A DNA stretch of 64,000 nt from Rhodobacteraceae bacterium DSL-40 (GTDB lineage Bacteria > Pseudomonadota > Alphaproteobacteria > Rhodobacterales > Rhodobacteraceae): NCBI GenBank assembly GCA_003258405.1, contig QKPN01000008.1, positions 62,001 to 126,000 on the forward strand, in the 5' to 3' direction. A model generated the notes under the pieces. The model did no database searches, was not told the origin of the DNA, and worked only from the letters and a program-made list of their open reading frames with translations. This document shows positions 48,158-58,032 of this stretch, piece after piece (the stretch's first letter is position 1; every line of letters begins with the position of its first letter). The position numbers and the translations under genes are program-made.

Positions 48158-49084
48158 ATGGCTTCGATCGTATCGGCCAGAGGCGTCCGCAAGACCTACG
48201 GCTCGGGATTCGAGGCGCTGAAAGGCGTCGATCTCGAGATCGAGCAGGGCGAAATCCTTGCCCTGCTCGGACCGAACGGCGCGGGCAAGACCACGCTCAT
48301 CTCGATGATCTGTGGCATCACGGAAATCAGCGCGGGCAACATCTCCGTGGGCGGGCATGACGTGGTGCGGGACTTCCGCGCCGCCCGCTCCCTCATCGGC
48401 CTCGTGCCGCAGGAGGTGAGCATCGAGCCGTTCGAGAAGGTGATGAACACCGTGCGCTTCTCGCGCGGGCTGTTCGGCAAGCGCCGGGACGATGCCTTCC
48501 TCGAGCGGATCCTGCGCGACCTCAGCCTGTGGGACAAGCGCGACACACCGACGCGCGAGCTCTCGGGCGGCATGAAACGCCGCGTTCTGATCGCCAAGGC
48601 GCTGTCGCACGAGCCGAGCGTTCTGTTTCTCGACGAGCCGACGGCGGGCGTCGATGTGGAGCTCCGCACCGGCATGTGGGAAACGGTCGACCGGCTGCGC
48701 GCAGCGGGAACGACCATCATCCTCACGACGCATTACATCGAGGAGGCCGAGGCGATCGCCGACCGGGTGGCGGTGATCAACCAGGGCCGCATCCTGCTCG
48801 TCGAGGAAAAGGAACGCCTGCTCCACCGCATGGGCCGAAAGCAGCTCACCATCGAATTGCAGGAGCCGGTCGCCGAGATCCCGCCCGCGCTTGCCGCCTA
48901 TGGGCTCGAGCGCGCGGAGGACGGCAACGCGCTGGTCTATACCTACGATCGCGCGGCCGAGCGCACGGGGATCACCTCGCTCCTCGGCGATCTGGCGGAG
49001 GCGGGGTTCACGCTGCGGGATCTTCATACGCGGCAAAGCTCGCTCGAGGATATCTTCGTCGATCTGGTGAGGGAACGGTCATGA
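48158..49084 (+). CDS. ABC exporter ATP-binding protein (YadG-like)
   Basis: The product is 308 residues. Walker A is GPNGAGKTT, the signature is LSGGMKRRV, Walker B is [12 protein letters not shown] and the switch histidine is in LTTHY. The C-terminal region of about 80 residues is typical of drug/lipid-type exporters such as YadG. It is coupled to the following permease by ATGA. The substrate is unknown. Confidence 0.9.
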   Translation: MASIVSARGVRKTYGSGFEALKGVDLEIEQGEILALLGPNGAGKTTLISMICGITEISAGNISVGGHDVVRDFRAARSLIGLVPQEVSIEPFEKVMNTVRFSRGLFGKRRDDAFLERILRDLSLWDKRDTPTRELSGGMKRRVLIAKALSHEPSVLFLDEPTAGVDVELRTGMWETVDRLRAAGTTIILTTHYIEEAEAIADRVAVINQGRILLVEEKERLLHRMGRKQLTIELQEPVAEIPPALAAYGLERAEDGNALVYTYDRAAERTGITSLLGDLAEAGFTLRDLHTRQSSLEDIFVDLVRERS

Positions 49085-49842
49085 ACGTCGAGGCAATCCG
49101 GTCGATCTACCGCTACGAGATGGCGCGCACCTTCCGCACGCTGTTCCAGAGCGTCGTGTCGCCGGTCATCTCCACCTCGCTCTATTTCGTCGTCTTCGGC
49201 ACGGCGATCGGATCGCGCATCGATCAGGTCGAAGGCGTGGACTACGGCGCCTTCATCGTGCCGGGGCTCATCATGCTCACAGTGCTGATGCAGTCGATCT
49301 CCAACGCCTCCTTCGGGATCTACATGCCGCGCTTCATCGGCACGATCTACGAGCAGCTCTCGGCGCCGATCTCCTTCATCGAGATCCTCATCGGCTATGT
49401 GGGTGCGGCGGCGACCAAGTCCTTCGCCATCGGGCTCATCATCTATGTGACCGCGAATTTCTTCGTGAGCCTGCCTGTGGCACACCCGATCTGGATGCTG
49501 ACCTTCCTCGCGCTCACCTGCATCACCTTCAGCCTCTTCGGTTTCATCATCGGGATCTGGGCGAAGAACTTCGAACAGCTCCAGCTCGTGCCGCTGCTCG
49601 TGATCTCGCCGCTCGCTTTCCTCGGCGGCACATTCTATTCGATCACCATGCTGCCGCCGCTCTGGCAGACGATCACCCTCTTCAACCCGGTGGTCTATCT
49701 GGTGTCCGGATTCCGCTGGGCCTTCTTCGGACTGGCCGATGTGCCGGTCGGTCTCAGCATCGCCGCAATCGCCGCGTTTTCAGCGCTTTGCCTCGGAATC
49801 GTGTGGTGGATCTTCAAGACCGGATACCGCATCCGAAGCTGA
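49081..49842 (+). CDS. ABC-2 type transporter permease (YadH-like)
   Basis: The product is 253 residues with six hydrophobic segments and the ABC-2 membrane fold. [22 protein letters not shown] and [16 protein letters not shown] are characteristic of the YadH/NodJ/DrrB group. It pairs with the preceding ATPase. A good bidirectional terminator lies 13 bp downstream. Confidence 0.9.
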   Translation: MNVEAIRSIYRYEMARTFRTLFQSVVSPVISTSLYFVVFGTAIGSRIDQVEGVDYGAFIVPGLIMLTVLMQSISNASFGIYMPRFIGTIYEQLSAPISFIEILIGYVGAAATKSFAIGLIIYVTANFFVSLPVAHPIWMLTFLALTCITFSLFGFIIGIWAKNFEQLQLVPLLVISPLAFLGGTFYSITMLPPLWQTITLFNPVVYLVSGFRWAFFGLADVPVGLSIAAIAAFSALCLGIVWWIFKTGYRIRS

Positions 49843-49854
49843 GACGAGAAGATT

Positions 49855-49883
49855 GTGAAGCCAGATCAGGGACTTGGCTTCAC
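49855..49883. terminator. Bidirectional terminator between the ABC-2 permease and the sugar ABC ATPase
   Basis: GTGAAGCCA (49855-49863) and TGGCTTCAC (49875-49883) form a perfect 9-bp stem with an 11-base loop. It sits between two convergent genes and is followed by T/A-rich sequence on both sides. Confidence 0.65.
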
Positions 49884-49911
49884 GTGAAACATTTACCTTT
49901 CATTTACCGCC

Positions 49912-50913
49912 TCAGGCCCGGATCCGCAGACCCGCCGCATCGAAGAAGAAGCGGCGGGTGGGGTCGGGCGTGAGGAAGACCGCCTCGTCCACCCCGTATG
50001 CGGCGCTGCCGAACCGGCGGACCGTCAGGAGGCCGTGCGGCTCGGTGCGGACGTAGATGTTGGTCTCGCCGCCGAGATGCTCGACATGGCTGACCGTGCC
50101 CGCGATCTCGCCCGCCTCGCGCGAGATCTCCAGATGCTCGGGGCGCACGCCCACGGTTTCGCCCTGGAGCCCGAGCGGCGCGGCCTTGAGGAAGTTCATC
50201 TGCGGCGAGCCGATGAAGCCCGCGACAAAGACGTTGGCCGGGTTGTCATAGAGCTCCATCGGCGCGCCCACCTGCTCGACGCGGCCGCCGTTCAGGACGA
50301 CGATGCGATCGGCGAGCGTCATGGCCTCGACCTGGTCATGGGTGACATAGATCATCGTCGCCTTCAGTTCGCGGTGGAGGCGGGCGATCTCGATGCGGGT
50401 GGCGACACGGAGAGCGGCATCGAGGTTCGAGAGCGGCTCGTCGAAGAGGAAGAGCTTCGGCGTACGGACGATGGCGCGGCCGATGGCGACGCGCTGGCGC
50501 TGGCCACCGGAGAGCTCGGCCGGACGGCGCTCGAGAAGCGCATCGAGCGAGAGCATGCGCGAGGCTTCGGTGACGCGGGCGGAGATCGCCTCCTTCGCCT
50601 CGCCCGCCTGCTTGAGGCCGAGGCCCATGTTGTCGCGCACCGTCAGGTGAGGATAGAGCGCATAACTCTGGAAAACCATTGCGATTTCCCGCTTCGATGG
50701 CGGTGTGTCATTGACGCGCGCCTCGTCGATCAGGATGTCGCCCGAGGTGGCATCCTCGAGGCCCGCGATGATCCGCAGCAGGGTGGACTTGCCGCAGCCC
50801 GAGGGGCCGACAAAAACGCAGAACTCCCCATCGCGCACCTCGAGATCGACGCCCTTGATGACATCGGTGGCGCCGAAGGATTTCGTGATCCTGGAAAGCC
50901 TCAGAGAACCCAT
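49912..50913 (-). CDS. Sugar ABC transporter ATP-binding protein (UgpC/MalK type)
   Basis: The product is 333 residues. Walker [11 protein letters not shown]-loop FQSYALYPH, signature [14 protein letters not shown] and Walker [13 protein letters not shown] are all present. The C-terminal TOBE-type regulatory domain has [12 protein letters not shown]. It energises the two sugar permeases upstream. It is the last gene of the operon and 14 bp after the Gfo/Idh gene. Confidence 0.94.
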   Translation of the reverse strand: MGSLRLSRITKSFGATDVIKGVDLEVRDGEFCVFVGPSGCGKSTLLRIIAGLEDATSGDILIDEARVNDTPPSKREIAMVFQSYALYPHLTVRDNMGLGLKQAGEAKEAISARVTEASRMLSLDALLERRPAELSGGQRQRVAIGRAIVRTPKLFLFDEPLSNLDAALRVATRIEIARLHRELKATMIYVTHDQVEAMTLADRIVVLNGGRVEQVGAPMELYDNPANVFVAGFIGSPQMNFLKAAPLGLQGETVGVRPEHLEISREAGEIAGTVSHVEHLGGETNIYVRTEPHGLLTVRRFGSAAYGVDEAVFLTPDPTRRFFFDAAGLRIRA

Positions 50914-50926
50914 TTCATGTTTTCCT

Positions 50927-51955
50927 TCAGATTTTTACGGGGCGTCCTGAACGCACGCTCTCATCTGCGGCAAGGCAGACCCGGAGCGAGGCGACGGCGT
51001 CCTCCATGTGGCGGGAAAGGTCGATATCTTCGGTGATCGCGCGGGCGACGAAGGCGGCTTCGCGGTCGCAGAGCTCCTGGTGGCCGGGCTCGCCTTGCAT
51101 GCTGACATCCTGATCCGGTTCACCTATCCGGTGGATGCGGAGCGCGGAGGTTTTGGTGTGGGTGTCGATGTCGTCGGACCGGGCGGTCTCGGGCATGCGG
51201 ATCGAGACGGCGCCCCTGGGCGAGACCACATCCTTCACGAAAAAGGCGGTGTCGGACATCATCGGACCCCAGCCCGCTTCGTACCAGCCCAGCGAACCGT
51301 CGGCGAAGAGGACCTGGAAGTGCCCGTAGTTGTACATGTTTTCGGAGATTTCCTCCGAAAGGCGCAACCCCATGCCACGGACCTCGACCGGTTTCGCATC
51401 GGTGATCTGGCACATGACATCCACGTAGTGAACACCGCAATCGACGATCGGGGGGGTGGTCTGCATCAGGGCCTTGTGGACCTCCCAGGTGGGGCCGGAG
51501 CTTTGCTGATTCAGGTTGAGCCTGAAGACGTAAGGCCCTCCCAAGGCGCGACTTTCCTCGACCAGCCTTTGCCAGGACGGATGGTGGCGGAGGATGTAGC
51601 CGACGACGAGCTTGCGGCTGGTTTCCCGCGCCTTGGCCACGACGCGCGCGGCATCTGTGGCGGTGGTTGCGAGCGGCTTCTCGACGAAGACATGGGCACC
51701 GGCCTCCATCGCGGCACAGGCATAGTCCGCGTGGCTGTCGGAATAGGTGGCCACACAGACAAGATCCGGGGCAAGCCTTTGCAGTGCATCGGAAAAATCC
51801 GAAGTGATCGGGTAGCCTGCAAGCGCCTCCGGGAGCTCGGGGGTCGAGCGGTTGACGAGACCCACGATCTCGAACTCCGGGTTGGCGTGGTAGGCGAGCG
51901 CGTGGCTCCGGCCCATGTTGCCGAGGCCGACGACGAGGGTGCGGATCGGGGTCAT
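50927..51955 (-). CDS. Gfo/Idh/MocA-family oxidoreductase
   Basis: The product is 342 residues from the ATG at 51955. The NAD-binding motif is [16 protein letters not shown], and the [15 protein letters not shown] segment is the classical EKP motif of the family. The C-terminal domain has a [10 protein letters not shown] region. It lies between the permease and ATPase genes of the amino-sugar importer, so it may oxidise or isomerise a related sugar. Specific activity cannot be assigned. The frame continues 30 bases upstream without a better start. Confidence 0.88.
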   Translation of the reverse strand: MTPIRTLVVGLGNMGRSHALAYHANPEFEIVGLVNRSTPELPEALAGYPITSDFSDALQRLAPDLVCVATYSDSHADYACAAMEAGAHVFVEKPLATTATDAARVVAKARETSRKLVVGYILRHHPSWQRLVEESRALGGPYVFRLNLNQQSSGPTWEVHKALMQTTPPIVDCGVHYVDVMCQITDAKPVEVRGMGLRLSEEISENMYNYGHFQVLFADGSLGWYEAGWGPMMSDTAFFVKDVVSPRGAVSIRMPETARSDDIDTHTKTSALRIHRIGEPDQDVSMQGEPGHQELCDREAAFVARAITEDIDLSRHMEDAVASLRVCLAADESVRSGRPVKI

Positions 51956-51982
51956 GGACGGGCTCCTGCGGGGTGTCCGGCG

Positions 51983-52026
51983 CATCTGGACTCCGTATGG
52001 AACCCATATGGCATTCGTATGGCTGG
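51983..52026. repeat. Second array of 11-bp repeats related to that at 19081
   Basis: Units are CATCTGGACTC (51983, degenerate), CGTATGGAACC (51994), CATATGGCATT (52005) and CGTATGGCTGG (52016). Period and TATGG core are the same as at 19081-19124. It lies between the Gfo/Idh start and the upstream permease gene, inside an operon. Function unknown. Confidence 0.75.
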
Positions 52027-52076
52027 ACTCTCTGATTTCGTCAGGGGTTCGGGGGCGGGCCGGGGGGAAGCGGCGA

Positions 52077-52916
52077 TCATTTCACCGCTCCCGAGGTGAT
52101 GCCGCGGATGAGCTGGCGGGAGAAGAGAAGGTAGAGCACGAGCACCGGCAGGATCGCGAGCGAGAGGGCGGCGAGCACGGCGTTCCAGTTGGTCACGAAC
52201 TGGCCGATGAAGACCTGGGCACCGAGGGTGACGGTCTTGGTCTCCTCGGCAGGCGCGAGGATGAGCGGAAACCAGAGGTCGTTCCAGATCGGGATCATCG
52301 AGAAGACCGCAACGGTGGCCATGGCGGGCCGCACCAGCGGCAGGACCAGGGTGAAGAAGATCCGGTATTCCGAGAGCCCGTCGATCCGGCCGGCGTTCTT
52401 CAGATCGTCGGAGATCCCGCGCATGAACTCCGAGAGGATGAAAACCGCAAGCGGGAGGCCCTGCGCCGTGTAGACGAGGATGAGGGCGGTGAGCGTGTTC
52501 ACGAGGCCCGAGGCCACCATCATCTGCAGGATCGCGACGGTGCCGAGGCGGATCGGGATCATGATCCCGAGCGCGAGGTAGAGCCCCATCATCATGTTGC
52601 CGCGGAAGCGGTATTCGGAGAGGGCGAAGGCCGCCATCGCGCCGAAGAGCAGCACGCAGAAGAGCGAGACCACGGTCACGACGAGGCTGTTCTGGAAGTA
52701 GAGCAGGAAGTCGCCCTGCTTCAGCACGGTCTGGAAGCCGACCAGGTCGAAGCTTTCGGCATCGGGGAGCGCGAGCGGCTCGGTGAAGATGGCGCGGCGC
52801 GACTTGAAGGCGTTGATGACGATCACGAAGACCGGAAAGAGCGCGATCGCGGTGTAGGTGAGGAGGGCCGCGTGGGCGGCAATCGTGCGGGGCAGCGAGC
52901 TGCGGGCCTGGGACAT
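52077..52916 (-). CDS. Sugar ABC transporter permease (MalG type)
   Basis: The product is 279 residues with six membrane segments. The EAA-type loop is visible as DDLKNAGRIDGLSEYRIFF, where a typical EAA-x3-G motif is modified. A short N-terminus precedes the first helix. It pairs with the MalF-type permease 11 bp upstream. It would translocate an amino sugar or a related saccharide across the inner membrane. Confidence 0.92.
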   Translation of the reverse strand: MSQARSSLPRTIAAHAALLTYTAIALFPVFVIVINAFKSRRAIFTEPLALPDAESFDLVGFQTVLKQGDFLLYFQNSLVVTVVSLFCVLLFGAMAAFALSEYRFRGNMMMGLYLALGIMIPIRLGTVAILQMMVASGLVNTLTALILVYTAQGLPLAVFILSEFMRGISDDLKNAGRIDGLSEYRIFFTLVLPLVRPAMATVAVFSMIPIWNDLWFPLILAPAEETKTVTLGAQVFIGQFVTNWNAVLAALSLAILPVLVLYLLFSRQLIRGITSGAVK

Positions 52917-52927
52917 GGCGTGTCTCC

Positions 52928-53845
52928 TCAGAACTGGTAGCGGCGGAGCCGCGTCTGGATGCCGAAGAGGTAGAGGCAGACGCCGGCGAGGATGATGCCG
53001 AACATGGCGGTGGCGATGGTCGCGCCCATGTGCGGGTCGCCGAGCTGAAGCTGGAAGCCGAAGAAGGTGCGGTAGAGGAAGGTGCCGAGGATGTCGGTGG
53101 CGAAGTTCGGCCCGGCGAGCGCACCTTGCGTCACGTAGATGAGATCGAAGGCGTTGAAGTTGCCGACAAAGGTCAGGATCGAGATGATGCCGATCGAAGG
53201 CAGGATCAGCGGCAGCTTGATCTTCCAGAACTGCGACCAGCCGGTGATGCCGTCGATCTCCGCCGCCTCGAGCACTTCCTCGGGAATGGTGAGGAGGGCG
53301 GCATAGATCAGCATCATCGGGATGCCGACGAACTGCCAGACCGAGACGAGGGCGATGGTGGTGAGCGCGGTTTCCTCCTTGCCGAGCCAGGGGCCGAAGA
53401 GCGCCTTCAGGCCGACGGCATCGAGCATCGAGGGCGCTATGCCCCAGATGGGAGAAAGGATGAGCTTCCAGACGAAACCCACGATGACGAAAGAGAGAAT
53501 CGTCGGAATGAAGATGGCGGTCCGGTAGAAGGCCGCGCCCCGGAGCTTCGGCGAGGAGAGCAGCGCGGCGAGCGCGACGCCGATCGGGTTCTGCACCACC
53601 ATGTGGACGAGGAAGAACCAGGCATTGTTGCCGAGCGCATTCCAGAAGCTCTCCGACCAGCGGGGGTCGGTGAAGAGGATGCGGAAGTTGTCGAAGCCGA
53701 CAAATTCGGTCGCGCCGTCGACCACGCGCCAGAGAGCGAGCTCGAGCGTGGCGAAGAGCGGCACGATCATGATCGCGGTGTAGACGATGACGGCGGGCGC
53801 GAGGAAGATGGGGATGTGCCAGCGGAAGGCTTTACGCTCTCTCAA
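52928..53845 (-). CDS. Sugar ABC transporter permease (MalF type)
   Basis: The product is 305 residues with six membrane segments and an EAA loop (EVLEAAEIDGITGWSQFWKIKLP in pieces; EAAEIDG as core). The start is a TTG at 53845 with AGAAGGA as ribosome site; no other start lies nearby. It pairs with the MalG-type permease. It is separated from the binding-protein gene by a 183-bp GC-rich region containing a strong hairpin. Confidence 0.9.
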   Translation of the reverse strand: MRERKAFRWHIPIFLAPAVIVYTAIMIVPLFATLELALWRVVDGATEFVGFDNFRILFTDPRWSESFWNALGNNAWFFLVHMVVQNPIGVALAALLSSPKLRGAAFYRTAIFIPTILSFVIVGFVWKLILSPIWGIAPSMLDAVGLKALFGPWLGKEETALTTIALVSVWQFVGIPMMLIYAALLTIPEEVLEAAEIDGITGWSQFWKIKLPLILPSIGIISILTFVGNFNAFDLIYVTQGALAGPNFATDILGTFLYRTFFGFQLQLGDPHMGATIATAMFGIILAGVCLYLFGIQTRLRRYQF

Positions 53846-53986
53846 GGCTTGCGTCCTTCTCGGGTGCGGGGGGTGTGCGCGGGCAGGCAGGCTTGCGCGA
53901 CGGAAAAAAGCGGTGCCGGCGGCCGTCCGCGCTGGGGCGGATGCGGCCGGGCGGTCGGCACCGGGGGCGAGGCGGGGATCGGCGGT

Positions 53987-54022
53987 GGCCCCGGCCGGCG
54001 ATCAGCACCGGCGGCCGGGGGC
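53987..54022 (-). terminator. Stem-loop directly after the sugar-binding-protein gene
   Basis: On the minus strand a GC-rich arm of about 12 bases around GCCCCCGGCCGCC pairs with GCCGGCCGGGGCC, with one or two mismatches, 7 bp after the stop at 54029. It matches the position of the hairpin after dctP. Probable mRNA stabiliser or attenuator. The remaining 53846-53986 contains no supported gene. Confidence 0.5.
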
Positions 54023-54028
54023 AAGCGG

Positions 54029-55291
54029 TCAGTTCTGCTGCTGCGGCGCGTACCAGCTCGCGAGACCTTCCTGCAGGCGCTCGGCGGCGGCCTCGGGCGT
54101 CTCGGTGCCGCGGATCACGTTGGCCGAGGCGTTCCAGGTCTCGTTCTCGAGATTGGGCGTGCCGCGGGAGAGGATCTGGTAGGTCGAGCGGATCGTGCTG
54201 GCACAGCTCTGCCGCCAGGAGATGAATTCCTGCGCGAGCGGATCCTCGAGCTCGACGGCGGCATCCGAGAGCGGGAAGAAGCCGGGCAGGGCGTTGGCGT
54301 AGAGGCTGGCGAATTCGGGCGAGCCCACCCAGTCGAGGAAGGCCTTTGCCTCTTCGGCATGGGGGGAGGCTGCGTTGAGGCCGAGCGCAATGTCCACATG
54401 GTCGGAGATGTAGCAGTCGTCGCCCTCGGCGGGCACCGGCGGCTTGAACGCGCCCATGTCGAACACGGCCTGGGTGTTGAAGCCGGAAATTTCCCAGGAA
54501 CCCGCCGGGTAGATCGCGGCGCGGCCAAGGGTGAAGAGGTTCTGGCTGTCGGGATAGGTCTGGGCCTCGAAGCCGTCGCCGAGATAGGGGCCCCATTTGG
54601 CGAGCTGGCGGAAGGGATCGACCCATTCGGGATCGGTGAGCTTCTCGGTGCCCGCGATCAGCGCGAGGCGGCCTTCCTCGCCCTTCCAGTAGTTCGGGCC
54701 GATGTTCTGGTAGCCCATGGTGGCGGCTTCCCACTGGTCGTTGGTGCCCATCGCCATCGGAATGTAGGTGCCGTCTTCCTTGATCTTGTCGAGCACGGCG
54801 AAGAATTCGTCGACGGTCGCAGGCGGCTCGAGGCCGAGCTCGGCGAAGGCTTCCTTGTTGTAGATGAAGCCGTGGATCACCGAGGCCATCGGCACGCAGA
54901 AGGTCTGGGAGCCGTCATCGGTGGACCAGCCGGATTTGGCGACATCGGAGAAGTTCGCCATCGCGTCGAGATCGGTGAGGTCTGCGAGCTGGCCCTTCTG
55001 GAAAAGCTGGAGCGACGCATCGAACGGGCGGCAGGTGATGAGGTCGCCCGCGCTGCCCGCATCAAGCTTGGAGTTGAGCACGGCGTTGTATTCGGCCGGG
55101 GCGGAGGGGGTGAAGTTGAGCTTGATGCCAGGGTGGCTCGCCTCGAAGGCCGGGATGATGGTCTCCTGCCAGATCGGCAGGTCGTCGTTGCGCCAACTTT
55201 CGATGTTGAGTGTCACGTCCTCGGCCTGGGCGGTGGCGGCCGCGAGCAGTGTTGTGCCGAGAAGCGCGAGCTTCAGTCCGGTCTGGGTCAT
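54029..55291 (-). CDS. Sugar ABC transporter substrate-binding protein
   Basis: The product is 420 residues from the ATG at 55291; the frame extends to 55435 but that part has no signal character. A signal peptide (MTQTGLKLALLGTTLLAAATAQA) precedes a family-1 extracellular solute-binding protein: IPAFEASHPGIKLNF, YNKEAFAELGLEPPATVDEFF and GRAAIYPAGSWEI. It binds a saccharide in the periplasm. The murQ gene 58 bp upstream and nag genes nearby suggest an N-acetyl amino sugar. Confidence 0.92.
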   Translation of the reverse strand: MTQTGLKLALLGTTLLAAATAQAEDVTLNIESWRNDDLPIWQETIIPAFEASHPGIKLNFTPSAPAEYNAVLNSKLDAGSAGDLITCRPFDASLQLFQKGQLADLTDLDAMANFSDVAKSGWSTDDGSQTFCVPMASVIHGFIYNKEAFAELGLEPPATVDEFFAVLDKIKEDGTYIPMAMGTNDQWEAATMGYQNIGPNYWKGEEGRLALIAGTEKLTDPEWVDPFRQLAKWGPYLGDGFEAQTYPDSQNLFTLGRAAIYPAGSWEISGFNTQAVFDMGAFKPPVPAEGDDCYISDHVDIALGLNAASPHAEEAKAFLDWVGSPEFASLYANALPGFFPLSDAAVELEDPLAQEFISWRQSCASTIRSTYQILSRGTPNLENETWNASANVIRGTETPEAAAERLQEGLASWYAPQQQN

Positions 55292-55349
55292 GGTAGTCTC
55301 CCGTTGTTCTGGCCCGGATCCGGGCGGTTCTGTTCTGGTTATTCTGTCT

Positions 55350-56258
55350 TCAGCTGTCTCTTGCCGCCGCCAGCGCGGCAAGGGCCGGGCCGAGGTGGCC
55401 CGCGGCCCGGGCGAGCAACGCCTCGGCGCGGGCAAGGCCCGGTGCGCCCGCGGCGATCAGGATGGCGGGCTTCACCGCGCCGGAGGCCTGGGCCAGGGCG
55501 GACTCGGCGACCGCGGCATCACACCCGGCGAGCTCGGCAACGATGCGCGCGGCGCGCTTGCGGAGTTTCTCGTTGTCGGCCACGAGATTGACCATCAGGC
55601 CCTCGTGGACATGGCCGAGGCGCAGCGCGGCGAGGGTCGAGAGCATGTTGAGCGCGATCTTCTGCGCGGTGCCCGCGCCCATGCGGGTCGAGCCCGCGAC
55701 GATCTCGGGGCCGGAGTCGAGCAGGACGGCAATCGCGGCCTCCTCGAGGAGCGTGCTGCCTGCGACATTGGCGATGCCGACCACCGTGGCGCCGCGGGCG
55801 GCGGCCTCGCGGGCGACCGCGAGCGTGTAGGGGGTGGTGCCGCTGGCCGAGACGCAGATCGCGACATCGCGGGGCCCGAAGCCGAGGGCGTCGAGCGCGG
55901 CCGGGACATCGGCCGTGTCGTCTTCCACCGCGCCCTTCATGTGCAGAAGCGCCTCCGCCCCGCCCGCGAAGAGAACCGGCGTGCTTTCCGGCGCGAGGCC
56001 GTATGTGCCTGGGAGCTCCAGCGCATCGGCCATCGCCATAAGGCCGGCGCTGCCTGCACCGGCATAGGCGACGCGGCCACCGGCGGCGAGCGCCGCCGCG
56101 GCGGCCTCCGCGGCGCGCGCGAGGGCCGGGATCGCGGCCTCGACCGCAGCTGCGGCGTCGCGCTGCTGGCCGAGGAGGCGCGCAAGAACGGTCGCGGGGG
56201 CCTGGCCCTGAAGGCCTTCGGCCAATGCGTGTCTTGCCTCCGTTCGTGATGCAGTCAT
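55350..56258 (-). CDS. murQ: N-acetylmuramic acid 6-phosphate etherase
   Basis: The product is 302 residues from the ATG at 56258; the frame runs to 56300 but the operator lies there. It is a SIS-domain protein with the MurQ signatures ISA-type VSASGTTPYTLA, AYAGAGSAGLMAMADALEL in pieces and STRMGAGTAQKIALNMLST near 207-225. MurQ cleaves the lactyl ether of MurNAc-6-phosphate to GlcNAc-6-phosphate and D-lactate in peptidoglycan recycling. It heads the minus-strand importer operon and is divergent from the nag operon. Released lactate could feed the lactate island elsewhere in the window. Confidence 0.95.
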   Translation of the reverse strand: MTASRTEARHALAEGLQGQAPATVLARLLGQQRDAAAAVEAAIPALARAAEAAAAALAAGGRVAYAGAGSAGLMAMADALELPGTYGLAPESTPVLFAGGAEALLHMKGAVEDDTADVPAALDALGFGPRDVAICVSASGTTPYTLAVAREAAARGATVVGIANVAGSTLLEEAAIAVLLDSGPEIVAGSTRMGAGTAQKIALNMLSTLAALRLGHVHEGLMVNLVADNEKLRKRAARIVAELAGCDAAVAESALAQASGAVKPAILIAAGAPGLARAEALLARAAGHLGPALAALAAARDS

Positions 56259-56292
56259 GTGATTCCCCCTGTTCCGTTGATAATGCCAAACA

Positions 56293-56380
56293 GATACCAA
56301 TTGTCCAGAAAAATCTCACGCACGCAAAAAAACAAGGGATATCCAAGATTCCGCTTCTCATTTGGTATCGAATTGGTATC
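56293..56380. promoter_or_regulatory. Candidate NagR operators in the divergent murQ/kinase promoter
   Basis: GATACCAATT (56293-56302) is the exact inverse of AATTGGTATC (56371-56380). A further TTGGTATC lies at 56362-56369, 11 bp from the TTGGTATC at 56373-56380. The region is AT-rich and controls two divergent amino-sugar operons. The pattern fits a GntR/HutC operator for the NagR-type regulator encoded at 57251. Confidence 0.6.
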
Positions 56381-56402
56381 TTACAGCGAAAAGGGAGTCG
56401 AT

Positions 56403-57254
56403 ATGCGCCTCTACATGGGAATCGATGGCGGCGGCACGAGCTGCCGCGCTGTGGTGGCCGCCGCGGACGGGCCGGTGCTCGGGCGTGGCGCCGCGGGATC
56501 GGCAAATATCTGGTCCGATCCGGAGGGGGCGGCGGAGAGTATCCGCGCCGCCGCCATGGGCGCGCTCACCGAGGCAGGACATCCGGATGCGATCGGCGCG
56601 GTCGAGGCCGTGCTGGGCCTTGCGGGCGCGAACCTGCCGCAGGCGCGGGCGCGGATCGAGGGGCGGCTGCCCTTCGCGCGGGCCGGTCTCGAGAGCGATG
56701 CGGTGATCGCGCTCAAGGGCGCGCTCGGGGAAGAGGACGGCATCGTGCTCGTCACCGGCACCGGCTCGGTCTTCGGCGCGCAGCGCGGGGGCGCGATCAG
56801 GATGATCGGCGGCTGGGGCTTCCGGCTGGGCGATCAGGCCTCCGGCGCCTGCATGGGGCGCGATCTGCTGACGCGCGCGCTGCTCGCCCACGACGGGCTT
56901 GCCCCCGCCGATCCGCTGCTCCGCGAGGTGATCGCCGAAGCCGGCGGCCCGGCGGCGCTGGTGGCGCGGATGACGGATGCCCCGCCCGCGGAATATGGCC
57001 GCTACGTGCCGCGGCTTCTCGAGGCGGCGGCACGCGGCGAGGTCGCGGCCTGCGACATCCTGAGCGCGGCGGATGACGCGCTCGTTGCGGCGATCGAGCA
57101 TCTGGGCGGCGGCGCGCTGCTGCCGATCTGTTTCCTCGGCGGGATCGGACCTGTCTTTGCCGAACGGCTTTCGGGGCGCTATCCCGGCCGGATCCAACCG
57201 CCGCGCGGCACCGCGCTCGACGGCGCGCTTGCCATGGCGCGGGCCGGAGCATGA
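56403..57254 (+). CDS. BadF/BadG-type amino-sugar kinase
   Basis: The product is 283 residues from the ATG at 56403, with AAAAGGGAG as ribosome site. An ASKHA-type ATPase fold is shown by GIDGGGTSCRAV (5-16), GLAGANLPQ, VTGTGSVFGA and GGWGFRLGDQASG. It belongs to the N-acetylglucosamine kinase/BadF-BcrA group, which includes the clostridial MurK that phosphorylates both MurNAc and GlcNAc. Its partners here would fit that activity. It overlaps nagR by 4 bp. Confidence 0.88.
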   Translation: MRLYMGIDGGGTSCRAVVAAADGPVLGRGAAGSANIWSDPEGAAESIRAAAMGALTEAGHPDAIGAVEAVLGLAGANLPQARARIEGRLPFARAGLESDAVIALKGALGEEDGIVLVTGTGSVFGAQRGGAIRMIGGWGFRLGDQASGACMGRDLLTRALLAHDGLAPADPLLREVIAEAGGPAALVARMTDAPPAEYGRYVPRLLEAAARGEVAACDILSAADDALVAAIEHLGGGALLPICFLGGIGPVFAERLSGRYPGRIQPPRGTALDGALAMARAGA

Positions 57255-58030
57255 GCCGCATCCCGGATCTCTTCGCGCCCGAGGCCTTCGAGGCGCATGA
57301 CGGCGGGCCGCTCTATCTGCGGCTTTCGCGCCGGATCTCCGAGGCAATCGAGGCCGGCGCGCTCGAGCCCGGCGAGGTGCTGCCGTCCGAGCGGGAGATG
57401 GCGCATCTGACCGGGCTCAGCCGGGTGACCGTGCGCAAGGCGGTGCAGGCGCTGGTGAGCTCGGGCCATCTGGTGCAGCGCCGGGGCTCGGGCACCTATG
57501 TGGCGCCGCGGGTCGAGCGGGTGGAGCAGGCGCTTTCTCTGCTCACCTCGTTCTCGGAGGACATGGCGCGGCGGGGCAAGAGGGTGACCTCGGTCTGGCT
57601 TGCACGTGCGCTGCATTCCCCCTCGCCGGAAGAGACCATGGCGCTCGGGCTGGCTGCGGGCGACCGGGTCGCGCGGCTCGAACGGGTGCGCGAGGCCGAT
57701 GGCGTGCCGCTCGCCATCGAGCGCGCCTCGCTGCCAGTGTCGATCCTGCCCGATCCGGTGGTGGTGGGAAGCTCGCTCTACGAGGTGCTGGCCGCACGCG
57801 GGCTGCAACCCTCCCGCGCGGTGCAGCGGATCTCGGCGGCGAATATCGGCGCGGCCGACGCGGAGCTTCTGGGCGTGCCGGTCGGCGCGGCGGGGCTTCG
57901 GATCGAGCGCATCTCCTATCTGCCCACCGGGCGCGTGGTGGAGTTCACACGCTCGCTCTACCGGGGCGATGCCTACGATTTCGCGGCCGAGCTCAGGATA
58001 CCGGCACCGGAGGAGGGGCGGACCCAGTGA
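57251..58030 (+). CDS. nagR: GntR-family (HutC/UTRA) regulator, NagR-like
   Basis: The product is 259 residues. The winged helix is LPSEREMAHLTGLSRVTVRKAVQALVSSG (about 44-72, with SRVTVRKAV in the recognition helix) and the C-terminal UTRA ligand domain starts near 100 (RLERVREADGVPLAIERASLP). NagR/DasR-type members sense GlcNAc-6-P or GlcN-6-P and repress nag genes. It overlaps the kinase gene. The symbol is by context and family. Confidence 0.87.
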   Translation: MSRIPDLFAPEAFEAHDGGPLYLRLSRRISEAIEAGALEPGEVLPSEREMAHLTGLSRVTVRKAVQALVSSGHLVQRRGSGTYVAPRVERVEQALSLLTSFSEDMARRGKRVTSVWLARALHSPSPEETMALGLAAGDRVARLERVREADGVPLAIERASLPVSILPDPVVVGSSLYEVLAARGLQPSRAVQRISAANIGAADAELLGVPVGAAGLRIERISYLPTGRVVEFTRSLYRGDAYDFAAELRIPAPEEGRTQ

Positions 58031-58032
58031 CA

